From Niebla homalea (Eukaryota > Ascomycota > Lecanoromycetes > Lecanorales > Ramalinaceae): a stretch of 64,000 nucleotides of DNA. The DNA lies in assembly GCA_019925105.1 (NCBI GenBank), contig JAHGAU010000039.1, positions 248,001-312,000 on the forward strand. The letters are read 5' to 3'. The notes below the pieces were generated by a model. That model saw nothing but the letters and a program-made list of their open reading frames with translations, did no database searches and had not been told where the DNA came from. Positions 12,666-23,708 of the stretch are shown here, one piece after another; positions within the stretch are counted from its first letter, which is position 1, and each line of letters begins with the position of its first letter. The position numbers and the translations under genes were made by a program.

Positions 12666-13757
12666 AAATTAAACTTATATAATTTTAATATTAAATAAAA
12701 AAAAAGGAATAAAAGATAATAAAAGAAAAAAGCTAAAAATACTAAAAAAAGCAGAAAAAATTCCCAGAAAAAAAACATAAAAAACATTAAAAAAGAACAG
12801 AAAATATTAAAAAATATTAAAAAAGATTATAAGGGCTAAAAATAAGATTTAACGAGGGTCCCCGGAAAATACCGCCGAAAAGTTAAAAGGAAAAAGGAGA
12901 AACTTATTGGAAATTATAAAAAACCGGTATTTATAAAATATTAAACTAAAAATATAATAAAAACGTATTAAGAATAAAATAATAAATTATATATAATTAA
13001 GAATTTAAAAAAAAGGGATTATTAAATATAATATAAAAAATAAGTAAGAAAAAAGACTTATTACGTTATATATTATAAAGATTTAAAAATTATTATTAAT
13101 CGTTAACTTATAACGTTATATATTATAAAAGTTTTAAAGTTAATAACTTCGGAATACTATAGAATTTATAAAAACTTATAATCAACGTTTTTTAAAATAT
13201 TAAAATAATATTAAGAAAAAGAATTTATTTTAATAACCGTAAATCCTATATTAATATTAAGATATTATAAAAATGATATTAATAAAAAATTTTAATATTA
13301 AGGATCTTAAGGTTAAGGATAAGTCGGTTTAAACGGTATTATATTATAAAGAATATCCGTTAATTATAAAGAAAACGTAAACGTAAGTTACCTTTTTAAG
13401 GATGAATTATATTAACGGTAACGCCTTACTTTGAAGTAAGTTTTATTTATATTAAACCGATAAGATAAATAATTACGGTACTCGGAGTTTATTTAAGCCT
13501 TTTAAATTACTATAAAGGTACCTATTATAATTATACGGGTTAATTATAAGGTATAAATAAATAATAGGTAGTATAATATATATATATATTTAATAAAGTT
13601 AATAAAAAGGGTAAATTATAGAATAAATAAAATATTAACCTTTTTATTAAAGGAAATACGTTAAAAAAGGTATTATAAAGTTTAAAACGTATAAATAAAA
13701 AAAAATTATTATTAACGAGGGAAGACTATTAAGTTAATAACGTAATTAAGTATCCTA

Positions 13758-13830
13758 TATTAATTAAAAATAAAGGAATAAAAGGATAATTAATTAAAAA
13801 TAAAAAAATAAAAGAATAATTAATTAAAAA
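13758..13830 (+). repeat. Short tandem repeat, unit about 34 bp
   Basis: TAATTAAAAATAAAGGAATA recurs as TAATTAAAAATAAAAAAATA directly downstream, with a third partial start (TAATTAAAAAAGATAA). Unit differences are G to A. Confidence 0.6.
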
Positions 13831-14689
13831 AGATAATTTAATTACGTAAGTATTAATTAAATATAATATTAAGGGGAAAGTTAATATTATTTAAATAAAT
13901 ATAAGCCTTTAACGTTAAATTATAAAGTAATAAGGATAATATCTTTTATTATTAATAGTTATATTTTTGGCCGGTCTTTTAACGGTAAATGTTCGCGTTT
14001 TTACCGTTTTAAGGTATTAAACGATTATAAGTAATACGTAGTAAATACTTATAGTAATATCTTATATTAAGTAATATTAAGGAAAGCGAATAATAAATAA
14101 AGAGTATAAAATTAATAATAAGCCGGATAATATATAGTTTAATAATAAAAGATAAAACCGGAAAAAAGAATAAGTAAAAAAGGTTTTAAGTATTATAAAA
14201 ATAAAAAGTAATAGGGTAACGGTGGACTTAATGTTAATTTACGATTATATTAATGTAATAAACGTAGTTTAAGTAAAGAAGCTATTATATAGCGTATTTA
14301 AAAATTACGTTATACTTTTTTATTAATAATAATAAATACGTTTAACGATTATATCCTTATTTTATAATAACTTTAAGTTTAACGTATTATACGTAGGTTA
14401 AATAATAATATATTTAAATTAATAACTATATTTACGTATAATAATTATAGTACGTTATATATACTATTAATTACCTCTTTATATCAAATATATAATCCTT
14501 AGCTTTTTAAATATATTTTACTATAAATAATAAATAAAATTATATAGAATCGTATTAATAATTAGTTAATAAGTTAAAAAATACTTAATACTTAAAGTTT
14601 TAAGTATAATATCCGTATTAAGCTTATTAAGCCTATTTTTAAATCTTAATTTAATTTTTAATTTTAGCCTTTATTCTGAAACCCTTAAA

Positions 14690-14885
14690 ACGGCTTTAAA
14701 GCTACGTTAATTCAGCGTTAACTCGGCGTTAATATAACTTTAATATTATTTCTTATATTAAGCGGCTAATACGATAACGTAACATTAACTACGTATTATA
14801 AAAAAAAGCGGAGTTTAAGGCGCTTATATTTTAAAGCGGCTTCAGGCGTTAAAGCGGCGTCAACTCGGTGTTTTCTACTCTATGG
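14690..14885 (+). repeat. Less mutated direct repeat at the right end of the unknown region
   Basis: CAGCGTTAACTCGGCGTT near 14713 and CGGCGTCAACTCGGTGTT near 14859 lie in similar GGCTTTAAAGC / GGCGTTAAAGCGGC contexts about 145 bp apart. GC content and CpA survival are higher here than to the left. It lies just before the point where Copia-A homology begins (about 14900), so it may be the end of an unidentified element. Confidence 0.45.
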
Positions 14886-14899
14886 GCTTCGGTAAGGTA

Positions 14900-17212
14900 T
14901 CCTTTAAATTAAGGTTTTATTAGGGCTTTTTTATTTTCTTAAACTCTTAAATTTAATTAATAGGTTCCTTACGATCTAAATTATCCAACGGTATTACCCG
15001 TTTTTCCTTAATTTATACGTCGTATACGTTTTTTATTATAAAGTTAAATTATTTTACCCGTAAATTAATTACCCTAAAATATTTATTAATCCCTTTGTTA
15101 AAATTTATTAGGATATATAATTTTAATTTATTATTAAGTTTAATTTGATTGATTGATTGATTCGTTTATACACGAGTCTAGTTACTCTAAGTTAATTTCA
15201 GCGTTCCATAATACTGGTGGTTAAACTACGATTATTTTAATATTTATATTTATTTTAAACTTATCGCTTTAATTTTAAAAGGGAAAAGGAAACTATAATC
15301 GGCTAACTTAACCTTAACTTACCTTAAATATTAACCCGATTTAAATAAAAACCTCTCCCCCATAATTATTTACCTTAATATTACGACTGAATCTTTATAT
15401 TAACTTAATTAAGATTAATAGTTACCTTAAATCTTTAATTTATTATTTCCGTTAAAAATCCTTTATTTTTTAACGTTATAATCCGCGGTAAGGATTTAAT
15501 AATAATATTAAACTTAATCGGGGGGAAATAGCTCCAATTATATAATTTTATTTCTTTTAACGTTTAAACTTTATTTTAAGTATTTTATTATATAACTTTT
15601 TAAATTAACCTTATTTAATCTTAACTTTAATTTTTTAACGTTAAATCCCTATAACCTTTTTCTATTGGTCTTATATGGCAATTAAGTTTATTTAGGGTTA
15701 ATTACGGGTACCGGTAAATTATTAAATATTTATTACTGCTTTATTTATATTAATTACGTAATTTACCGGATAAGGTTTAAGGGCTCTTAATGAAATTATC
15801 CTTTACCTTTGAAATATTTGATTATTCTATAGTTTATCTTCTGCACTCAAAAATGCCATTCCGTTACGCTCGCCCCAAGTTTAATTTAATAACCTATAAT
15901 TCTTACGTATACGATTAACTTTAAGGTTTATATATAAAATATGTCCGGTTTCTTATTATATTAAACTTAATATAATCTTACCTTTTTAAGCTATATATAT
16001 AATATCTATATAATTATATAATTTACCGTTTAAACTAACTCTGGTTAAAAGCTTTTAAATATATCCCTTATTACCCGTAAAACCCTAACTTTCTTATTAA
16101 TTTTCCGGTTTATTTTTTTATTAATTAGATTTTATTTAGGACTTTTATATATTTTTATTTTAAAAATAATCCTATATTATTTTAAATAATTTAAAAAAGC
16201 CTTAAATATATATTTGCCCCTACCGTTAACTTAAAGGCGTTTAATCTTTCGATTTAAGGGTTATTTATACTTAATTTCAAACTTTTTAAACCGTTAAATT
16301 ACGTCCGATTTATATATTAATAAGTAAACTTTTAATATTATAGTCTTATTATCGTAAAAGGTTATATAATATATTATTCTATTATACCTTTAAGGATTAA
16401 TTATCCTTAAAAAGTCTATATAAATAAGCTTTAATAAGTTTTCTATAAGTTTAAGGTATCCTTTGTATAATTAAAAGTATAATTATCCAATAATATAATA
16501 CGTATAATAAGCGTTTTTAACCTTATTATTATTATAGCGTTTACGTTTAAGATCCATTTTAATTAATACGTTTATTAATTAAAATAATTTCTAAGCTCCA
16601 AAATGGCTTATACGTATATATTAAGTAAATATAACCGAAAATACGTTAAACGCTATTATAATAAAAGTAAATTCTTATAAATCGATTATAAATAGGCCGT
16701 TTTATTTACTATAAATAAGCTTTTTCTGACTATATATTACCGTTTGGACCGTCCGTATCGTATTAAGTTAAGCTTTATAGTCTAGAAGTTATATCTTAAA
16801 TATAAGATTAACCGAGTTTATTAAAGAGTATATTATATCTATAAATTTTACCTTAATAGGCTTATTATTTACCCTATATATTATATAAATAATATTTATA
16901 CCCTTTATATAAATTATTCTTACTAGCCTGGGCCTTAAAGATAAGGATTAATAGGGTCTTAACTCCCCTCAAAAGAATCTTTTTTTATAAAAAATATATT
17001 AATTATAGTTATTATTAAAGGTTATTAACTTTTATAAATTTATTAAGGTAATTAATATTATCGTTATTAATTATTATATATATATTAATAAGTAAAAGTT
17101 TATTATTAAAAGGTTTATAAACGTAATAATCTCCTTAATAATCTTAGGCTTCTTAATACGGAACTTTATAGGCTTTTTTTAAGGTAAAAATCTTAATATT
17201 TATCTTTAATAT
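14900..17212 (-). mobile_element. Copia-A copy 3, integrase-protease segment, RIP-degraded
   Basis: Collinear with the other minus-strand Copia-A copies from about 25655 through 26595 and 39750 to about 40415. That equals the RT-proximal integrase region back towards protease/gag. It lacks LTRs. The left side borders unknown sequence; the right side is cut at 17212 by the start of Copia-B. A LINE 3' end (15147-15876) sits inside it, bounded by a clean 11-bp TSD. No intact frame. Confidence 0.8.
15147..15876 (-). mobile_element. 5'-truncated LINE, 3' end fragment with (TCAA)n tail
   Basis: On the minus strand the fragment ends with AATCAATCAATCAATC. It is flanked by AAGTTTAATTT at 15136-15146 and again at 15877-15887, an 11-bp TSD. 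The uninterrupted Copia-A at about 25890 has this sequence once. Just inside the tail the bases GAACGCTGAAATTAACTT match the 3' end of the LINEs at 39749 and 59358. Only about 730 bp were inserted, so it was 5'-truncated at birth. The part near 15838-15876 keeps CpA and a higher GC content. The body differs from LINE copy 2, so it belongs to a related subfamily. Confidence 0.85.
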
Positions 17213-17393
17213 TGTTGAAAGTACTTACATTAGTTACCCGGCACTCGGGTAGATTAGACATGATCCGAAGCTAGACCCGATTGGGGTAATTAGGATTCAG
17301 GAGTATTTAATCGTACTTCTATATATAGGAGATAATTAAATAACTTATATTTTATATTTTAAAAGGTTATAAGCCCGGCCTCGCAAAAGCAAT
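17213..17393 (+). repeat. Probable 5' LTR of Copia-B
   Basis: The TGTTGAAAG start is clear because Copia-A homology stops one base before it. The first 100 bases (to about 17310) are GC-richer and keep CpA. The end is a guess at GCAATA (from GCAACA), because no partner LTR is available for comparison. Confidence 0.45.
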
Positions 17394-17399
17394 ACTTTA

Positions 17400-20300
17400 T
17401 AGGGATACCTTTTTTTAATTTAATTTTATAACTATAATATAGAGATTTTACCGTATAAAATATACTTAAAAGATAAAAGTATTTTATTTAAGAATATTAT
17501 TAAATTACGATTTTTAAGTTATAAAGTTAATTAATAACTTAATAATTTAAAATTCTATAAAAATAAGATACCTTAACCTTATTATTATTAAGGTATACGT
17601 ATTTATTAATTAAAAAGTATAGATATTTATTTCTTAATTTTATAAGTTAGTTATACGTTAATACTTATACGTTAAAAACCGGTTATATATAAAAGTTTTA
17701 ACTTTACAATATAAAGCGTTAAGTAAAGCCTTAATAAAGATCTTAATTAAGGAATTTTAATTTTAATTAAATTCTTTAAAGTTTAAACCGTTAAAAACCT
17801 TATAATTATAATAAGAAATCTTTATTTAATTTAAATTCTTTTTATAATTTAAAGGATTTTTAACCTTATTCCGTCGTTAAGATTACTTAATTAAAACCTT
17901 TTATGAAAATTATAAAAGTTATAGAATTAAGAAAACTTTTAAAAAAATTTATAATAAAAAATCTTATTTTTAATATAAATTTATATTTTTAAAATAATAA
18001 CTTTAATTATATAAATAAGGATATAATTCGGTTTTACAATTAAAATTACTTAATTAAAATTATCTTTAAAAATTAAATTTAAGGAAAAAGAAATTTATTT
18101 ACTTAAATTAAGATTTTACCTTTTAAAAAAGAAAATTAAGAATTAATTATTAAATCCTTTATATTTTAATTAACCCGGAAAACTATTTAATTTAATTAAC
18201 GCCCGGAAGTTTAAAAATAAAGTAATTAAAAATAACGTTATAACCCTTAAAATAAGAAGCGATAATTAAATATAGAAATTAACTTTCTATATTATATTAA
18301 ACGTAAAAAGAATAAGTAATTTTAAAAGGATATAAAAATAACTTAAATATCCGCGAAATTTAAATTTATTATTAATTAAAATAAATTAAATTTTATTTAG
18401 AATTTAAGCTTTATTATTAAAACCCTTAAGTATATTATTATTTTATTTTATTAATACGGAAATCTTCTTATTGTTTTTTACCGTTAAATTAAGAATAAAT
18501 TCTTCCGTTTTTATTTAAGAAACCTTTAAAAAGAAAACCGAAGGACTACTTAAAAGGTAATTAAAAACGTAAATAAAAAATATTTACCCCGTTTACGTTA
18601 AAGTCTTATAATAATTTTAGCTTAAAGGTATTTAAAGAATCTTTAATATTACCGTTTAATAAGTTAATTTTTAACCTCCGTTTAAAGGCAGAAAGCTAAA
18701 TCCCGTTATTTAATATAGAATATCCTTTACTTTTAAACGATTTATTAATTAAATATTAATTAAAATTAAAATCTTTAAAGTTAAAAAACCCATTCAACTT
18801 TTTATTTAATTTTAACTTTAAGTTTAAATTTAATTAAGTAATTAATATTTCTTTATACGTAGGTATTATTTTAAGGACCTTAAGTTTTTATTTTTTTATT
18901 AAAAATAACCTTTAAAATAAAAGACGTTATTTCCGGGATTTTTTTTTAATTTAATTCCTTTATTAATTAAATAATGTTAATAAATATTATAAAACCGATA
19001 AATTAAGGATTAATGAATCTTTAATAACTTTTATAAACTTATAATTATTAAGGATAAACTTCGGGTTATAATAATTATTAAGACCCGTTATAAGGATAAT
19101 ATACGTTACCTTATAAATATATTAAATATAACCGAAGAAATTTAAATTATTCTTATTATATTTTTTAAACTTTAAGGCTTAAACTTATATATTAAGTTAA
19201 CCCGGGAATTTAAAATAATAATAAAAGGTTTAAATAAAATAATTAATTAATTAACCCGTAAATTCCGTAAATATATTGCTAAAATATTAATTATTAATAA
19301 GTTATATAAAGTCTTTAACTTAATAATTATTTAATTTTTTTTTACTTAATTTTAATAATAATTAATAGTATTTTTATATTAATTTAATTTAAAATTAAAT
19401 TATTTTAAATTAAAATTCTCTTAATTTTAATAAAATTATATTAAGAATTATTAATAAAGAATTATAAATTAATATAGCCCGCGTAAATATTACTTTATAG
19501 TTTTATTTAATAACTTTAAAGGTTAATAATAAGCAGTTTTTTACTGAATATAATAATTAAAAGTATAATTATTATACCGTAAAAAATTATAATAATAAGT
19601 ACCCGGAAAATAATTATTAAATTTTTTATTTTAAGAAAAAGATTAAAACGTTATATTAAAGGTTAAAAAAGCTAAAAATTAAAAAAGTTTTTATTATTAT
19701 TATACCGGTAAATCTATCGGTTTTAAAAGAGGTTTATAATATAATAAACGTAAACGTTAAACTTAAATATATAATAATATCCGTTAACTTAATTAATTTA
19801 TAAAAGTTAATAATCTTAAATAATAATTATAATAAATATTTTTTTTATTAAAAAAAATTCTTTAATAATAACTTCCGGCTTTATTAAATAATATCCTTAA
19901 GGTTAAGGTTAACGTAAATTAATTATATAAGCAGTATTAATACCGTTTAAGTAATTTATAATATTAACGGAAGGAAAATAATAATTAAGTTTTTAAATTC
20001 TATTTATTCCCTTAATAATAAAGTAAACCTCCTTTTAAAGATTTAACTTTTAAATAATAAAGTTAAAATAATAACTTCCCGGGTTAAACGGATAATAATT
20101 AAAGGACCCGGTAAATTTATATACTCCCAATAAGGATAACTTTTTATGCTAAATCTTTAAGTATTACTTTAATTAGTAATAACGGTATTTAACGTATTAA
20201 ACGATATATTAACTTAATATATAAAAATAAGGTATTTTAACTTTTAATTTATTATTAAGTTAATTATAGTATTAATAGGGATATCCCTTAAACGTAAATA

Positions 20301-23231
20301 AAAGGAATAAAAAAACTTTTAAAAAAGGTAATATATATATATTATGTTTTTGATAAAATAACTTTTCGGCCTTATAAAGGATATCTTAAATTAAAGATTA
20401 CTCCGTTAAAATTTATTTATTTAAACGTTATAAGGTTTATTAAACCGGTAAACTTTAATATAATTAAATATTTTATTATTTCCCGGGATGACTTTACTTA
20501 TATATTAAAAGTTTACTTAATAATTTATAATTTAAACGTAATTTATAAATTTAAGTAATTTTAAATTAAATATAAAATTATTAATTGGAAAATTAGGTAT
20601 TTACGGATAAATAACGGGAGTAAATATATATTAAAAAACTTTTAAGATTACCTTAAAGACTATAATATTATTTATAAACCAATAATATAAAATAACCTTA
20701 AATAGAACCTTATAAGTAAAAAATCTAACCGGGAAATTAAAAAACGGACCTATATAATAATCTATAATATAAGTTTACTTGAGAATTTATAATTAAAAAT
20801 CATTATAATTATTATTTATTTTATTATAAAAGAACTTATATTAAACTTAAAAAAAATTATTTTATATTAAACGTAATATAATTAAGAACCGGACTTATTA
20901 TATTTATAAATAATTAAGTTATTAATATAAATTAAAATTATAAAATACCGGACTTCTTTAAATAAAAAAATTAATTTATTTATACTCTTAAACTATAATA
21001 ATAAGATTATTAAAATATACCGGGTTTTTAACCTTTAAGTATAAACTTTTAATAAAAAAATAAAACGTTTCTTTAACGTTTATATTAAGGAACGGAAAAT
21101 TATTCCGTTAAATAACTTTAATAAAAATACTTTAACGGAGAAAATTTAACGTTTAAAAAAGAATATATAGCCTTAATAAATCCCTATTTTAAAAAAGAAT
21201 TACGAGAATTAAGTCTATAATAACGCGTTTATTAATAATATCCTAAATAATATACTTATAAATAATATATTTCCGGTTAAAGAATAAAAAGATTACCCTT
21301 AAATTTAATAACCTTTAAATTAAAATAAATAATAATTTAATAAATTATAGGAAGAAATTAAAATTATCCTTTAAGGTAACTTTAAGCTTAAAATTCTTAA
21401 ATACTTAAAGCTCCGGGATATATCCTTAAACCTATTATATACCTTTATTAATATAATTATTTTAAATAAAAAAAAGGATATTTATTATTTAATATTAATA
21501 TTATTTAAAAATAAGCCGGAATTATTTAAGTTAAAAACTTATTAAGAAATTATAAAAAATATTTATTATAAAATAAATTAATAATTAACGAAAAAAAATA
21601 AATATAACTTTTATATTAAAAATAATATATAAATATTAATACTTAAGTATACGATACCCTTAAGTATAATTATTTTAAAAAGATAATAAGTTTATATTTT
21701 TAAGAAAGGTATTAACGGGTTAATTATTTAATATAAGGTTTATTAAGTAATCCGCGGTTATAAGTAATGGGAAAATATTAATTATAATAAAACTTTTATT
21801 TTAATAATTAAATTTATAAGTTATAAAGTATTTTTTATATTAATAATAATTAACAATTAAAACTTAAAATAAATAAACGTAAATATAGCCTTTCTTTAGA
21901 ATTTAATTGAAAAAGAAATTTATATAAAATAACCTTATAATTAAAAGAAAAGTATTAATATATATTATAAACTTAATAAAACCCTTTACGGATTAAAATA
22001 ATCCCTTTAATTATAATATTATTATTTCTTTATTTTTATAAAGAAATAAGGGTTCAAGTTAATATTTACGGATTATTATATATTTATATATCCCGGAAAT
22101 AAAACGATTATAATTCTTTACGTAAACGATATTTTAATTATTAACCCGTTTAAAGGAAATATTATAACCTTAAAAAAACGCTTAATAATTAATTCCGTAT
22201 ATTTAATTTAAGGTTAATCTATTATTACTTAAGTATAATAATTATAAGAAATCATTAAAATAAAATACTTTAATTTAATTAAAAAGTTTATATAAAAAAC
22301 GTTATTAAAAAATATAAATAATAAAATATTACGTTTATATATATTCTTATAGAATTAAAATATATACCGGAGTTTATATTTAAAGGCTATAAGGTTAACC
22401 CGATTTTCCGTAAAAAATATTAATTAACTATAAGCTCTTTAATATATATTATACTTAAAACTTATTTAAATATTATTTATTCCGTTTTAATAATTAATTA
22501 ATATACTTTAAATCCTATTAAGTATTATTAAAAATTAATAGAATAAATGTTACGTTATTTCCGTATTATTATTATTTTCTAGTTAATATATAGGGGTAAA
22601 TTAAAAGCTTTTAATAATTATATTAATTCCGATTTTACCGTAAATTTAACCCGGAGGTTTATTATGGGTTACGTATTTAATATAAAAAGTACCGTAATTA
22701 ATTAATAATTTAAGCGTTAAATTATAATTACCCTTTTTATTTATAAAACGGAATATATAAAATAAATATAAATAATTAAAGAAACCTTATAATTTAAGTA
22801 ACTTTTAAATAAAATTAAGCCGTATTAAGTTGGAAATCTTCTTATTATTATTATTTACGGAGATAATTAAGGTATTATAATTCTGATTAAGAACCTTATA
22901 TTTTGTACCCGGATTAAATATATAAGTATTTAATAATACTGGCTTTAAGAAGTTATAAGGGATAGCCGGGTAGATTTAAAGTATATCCCGATATATAAGT
23001 AAGTTATTAACGGCTTAATAAAGTTTTTATTATATTAACCCTTTAAAAGGTTTTATAAGGTACTCAACCTTAAAGTACCCCCGGAACGTCCTTATATTGA
23101 CCGAAGTTTTATAAATAATATTAATAGTTTTATAACTTTATTTTTAAGTTATTTAAGGTAAGCTTTAAGTTATTTATAGAAAAAACTTTTAATTATTTAT
23201 AAAAAGGTTATTATTAATCTTAAGGAACTTA
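17400..23231 (+). pseudogene. Copia-B gag-pol remnant: integrase, reverse transcriptase, RNase H
   Basis: Near 20440-20530 KYFIISRDDFTYILKVY resembles an integrase catalytic-core start, and near 20590-20650 INNGSKYILKNF resembles TDNGSEY. The RT motif KLNKTLYGLK stands at about 21960-22000, followed by GFKLIFTDYYIFIYPGNKT and YVNDILIINP (about 22120-22145), the YVDD box with one Asp changed. RNase H shows DSDFTVNLTRRFIMGYVFN at about 22625-22690. The C-terminal part reads KYIPIYKQVINGLIKFL near 22980-23030. The upstream 3 kb should be gag and protease but show no clear motif. Dead through stops and changed catalytic residues. Confidence 0.72.
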
Positions 23232-23350
23232 AGAATACGTTATTAATATAAATTTAATATATAAGGTAAGAAGATTAAAAAAATATTTTAAAAAGGGGTA
23301 AATCGTAAAAAACGATATTTATCCCGGAGTATACCCGGATAAAATTACGT
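23232..23350 (+). repeat. Module shared by Copia-B 3' end and Gypsy-1 3' end
   Basis: About 118 bp starting TTAATATAAATTTAATATAT and running through AAATCGTAAAAAACGATATT to CGGATAAAATTACG. It matches 33538-33652 downstream of the Gypsy-1 polyprotein with differences that are nearly all transitions. It lies just after the apparent Copia-B polyprotein end and before the Copia-A LTR at 23357. Confidence 0.75.
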
Positions 23351-23356
23351 ACCCCG

Positions 23357-23708
23357 TGTTGAAGTTGAGAGGTATAAGTTACTTGATTATTACTATGTAT
23401 AAAATAAGACTATGTATAAGGCTATATGCCGCTATCTTACTTAGGTTTAATACGTCCGCTTTATCTAATCTGATCCGCGTTACGTAATCTTTCAAGTAAC
23501 GATCCTATATATTTAACACTCTTTTTTAAACTTTATATATAGCCGGTAAATCTTACTTATTAAACAGCTCCTTTATAACCCTAATGTTATATCCTTTTAT
23601 ATAAAAGTCTAGTTATTATATTTACTGAGTAGCTCCTTTAATTATTAAGTGGTTAGCTCCCCTATATGGCTATTATTTACTTATTACTTATTACCCGGCT
23701 TATTATTA
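23357..23708 (-). repeat. 3' LTR of Copia-A copy 4
   Basis: 352 bp, starting TGTTGAAGTTGAGAGG on the plus strand and ending GGCTTATTATTA. It is one 24-bp repeat unit shorter than the LTRs at 2038-2412 and 42837-43212. A plus-strand open frame at 23649-23894 overlaps it and is only a shadow. Confidence 0.82.

Larger units (their letters stand above)
7904..14899. other. 7-kb region of unknown origin, RIP-like composition
   Basis: After the LINE homology stops at 7903 and before Copia-A resumes near 14900, nothing matches the other elements in the window. The stretch is as poor in CpA/TpG as its surroundings, so it was probably repetitive. It holds a 39-bp tandem duplication (8106), a coding-like remnant (8816-9200), a 53-bp inverted repeat (10956), a 14-bp minisatellite with degenerate flanks (12046-12475), a purine-rich tract (12690-12900) and less mutated repeats near 14690-14890. 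I see no LTR pair, terminal inverted repeat, reverse transcriptase or transposase motif. It could be a DNA transposon, a captured duplicated host segment or several fragments. Confidence 0.5.
17213..23232 (+). mobile_element. Copia-B (second Ty1/Copia family), RIP-degraded
   Basis: It starts with TGTTGAAAGTAC at 17213, directly after Copia-A copy 3, as an LTR would. Integrase-like sequence (about 20440-20860) precedes reverse transcriptase (about 21900-22140) and RNase H (about 22600-22740), the Ty1/Copia order. The polyprotein appears to end near 23100-23230. No second copy of the 17213 LTR is seen at the right end; instead a module shared with Gypsy-1 and then a Copia-A LTR follow. The right end is therefore deleted or rearranged. 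All frames are broken. Confidence 0.78.

Noticed and set aside
12900..13700. Possible DDE transposase in the unknown region
   Set aside because: One frame with mostly TAA stops gives protein-like stretches, but I could not place a DDE triad or match a pogo, Tc1 or hAT pattern.
13860..14500. Possible zinc-finger or tyrosine-recombinase remnant
   Set aside because: A short reading with spaced Cys and Arg residues near 13970-14030 looked suggestive, but no second motif or consistent frame followed.
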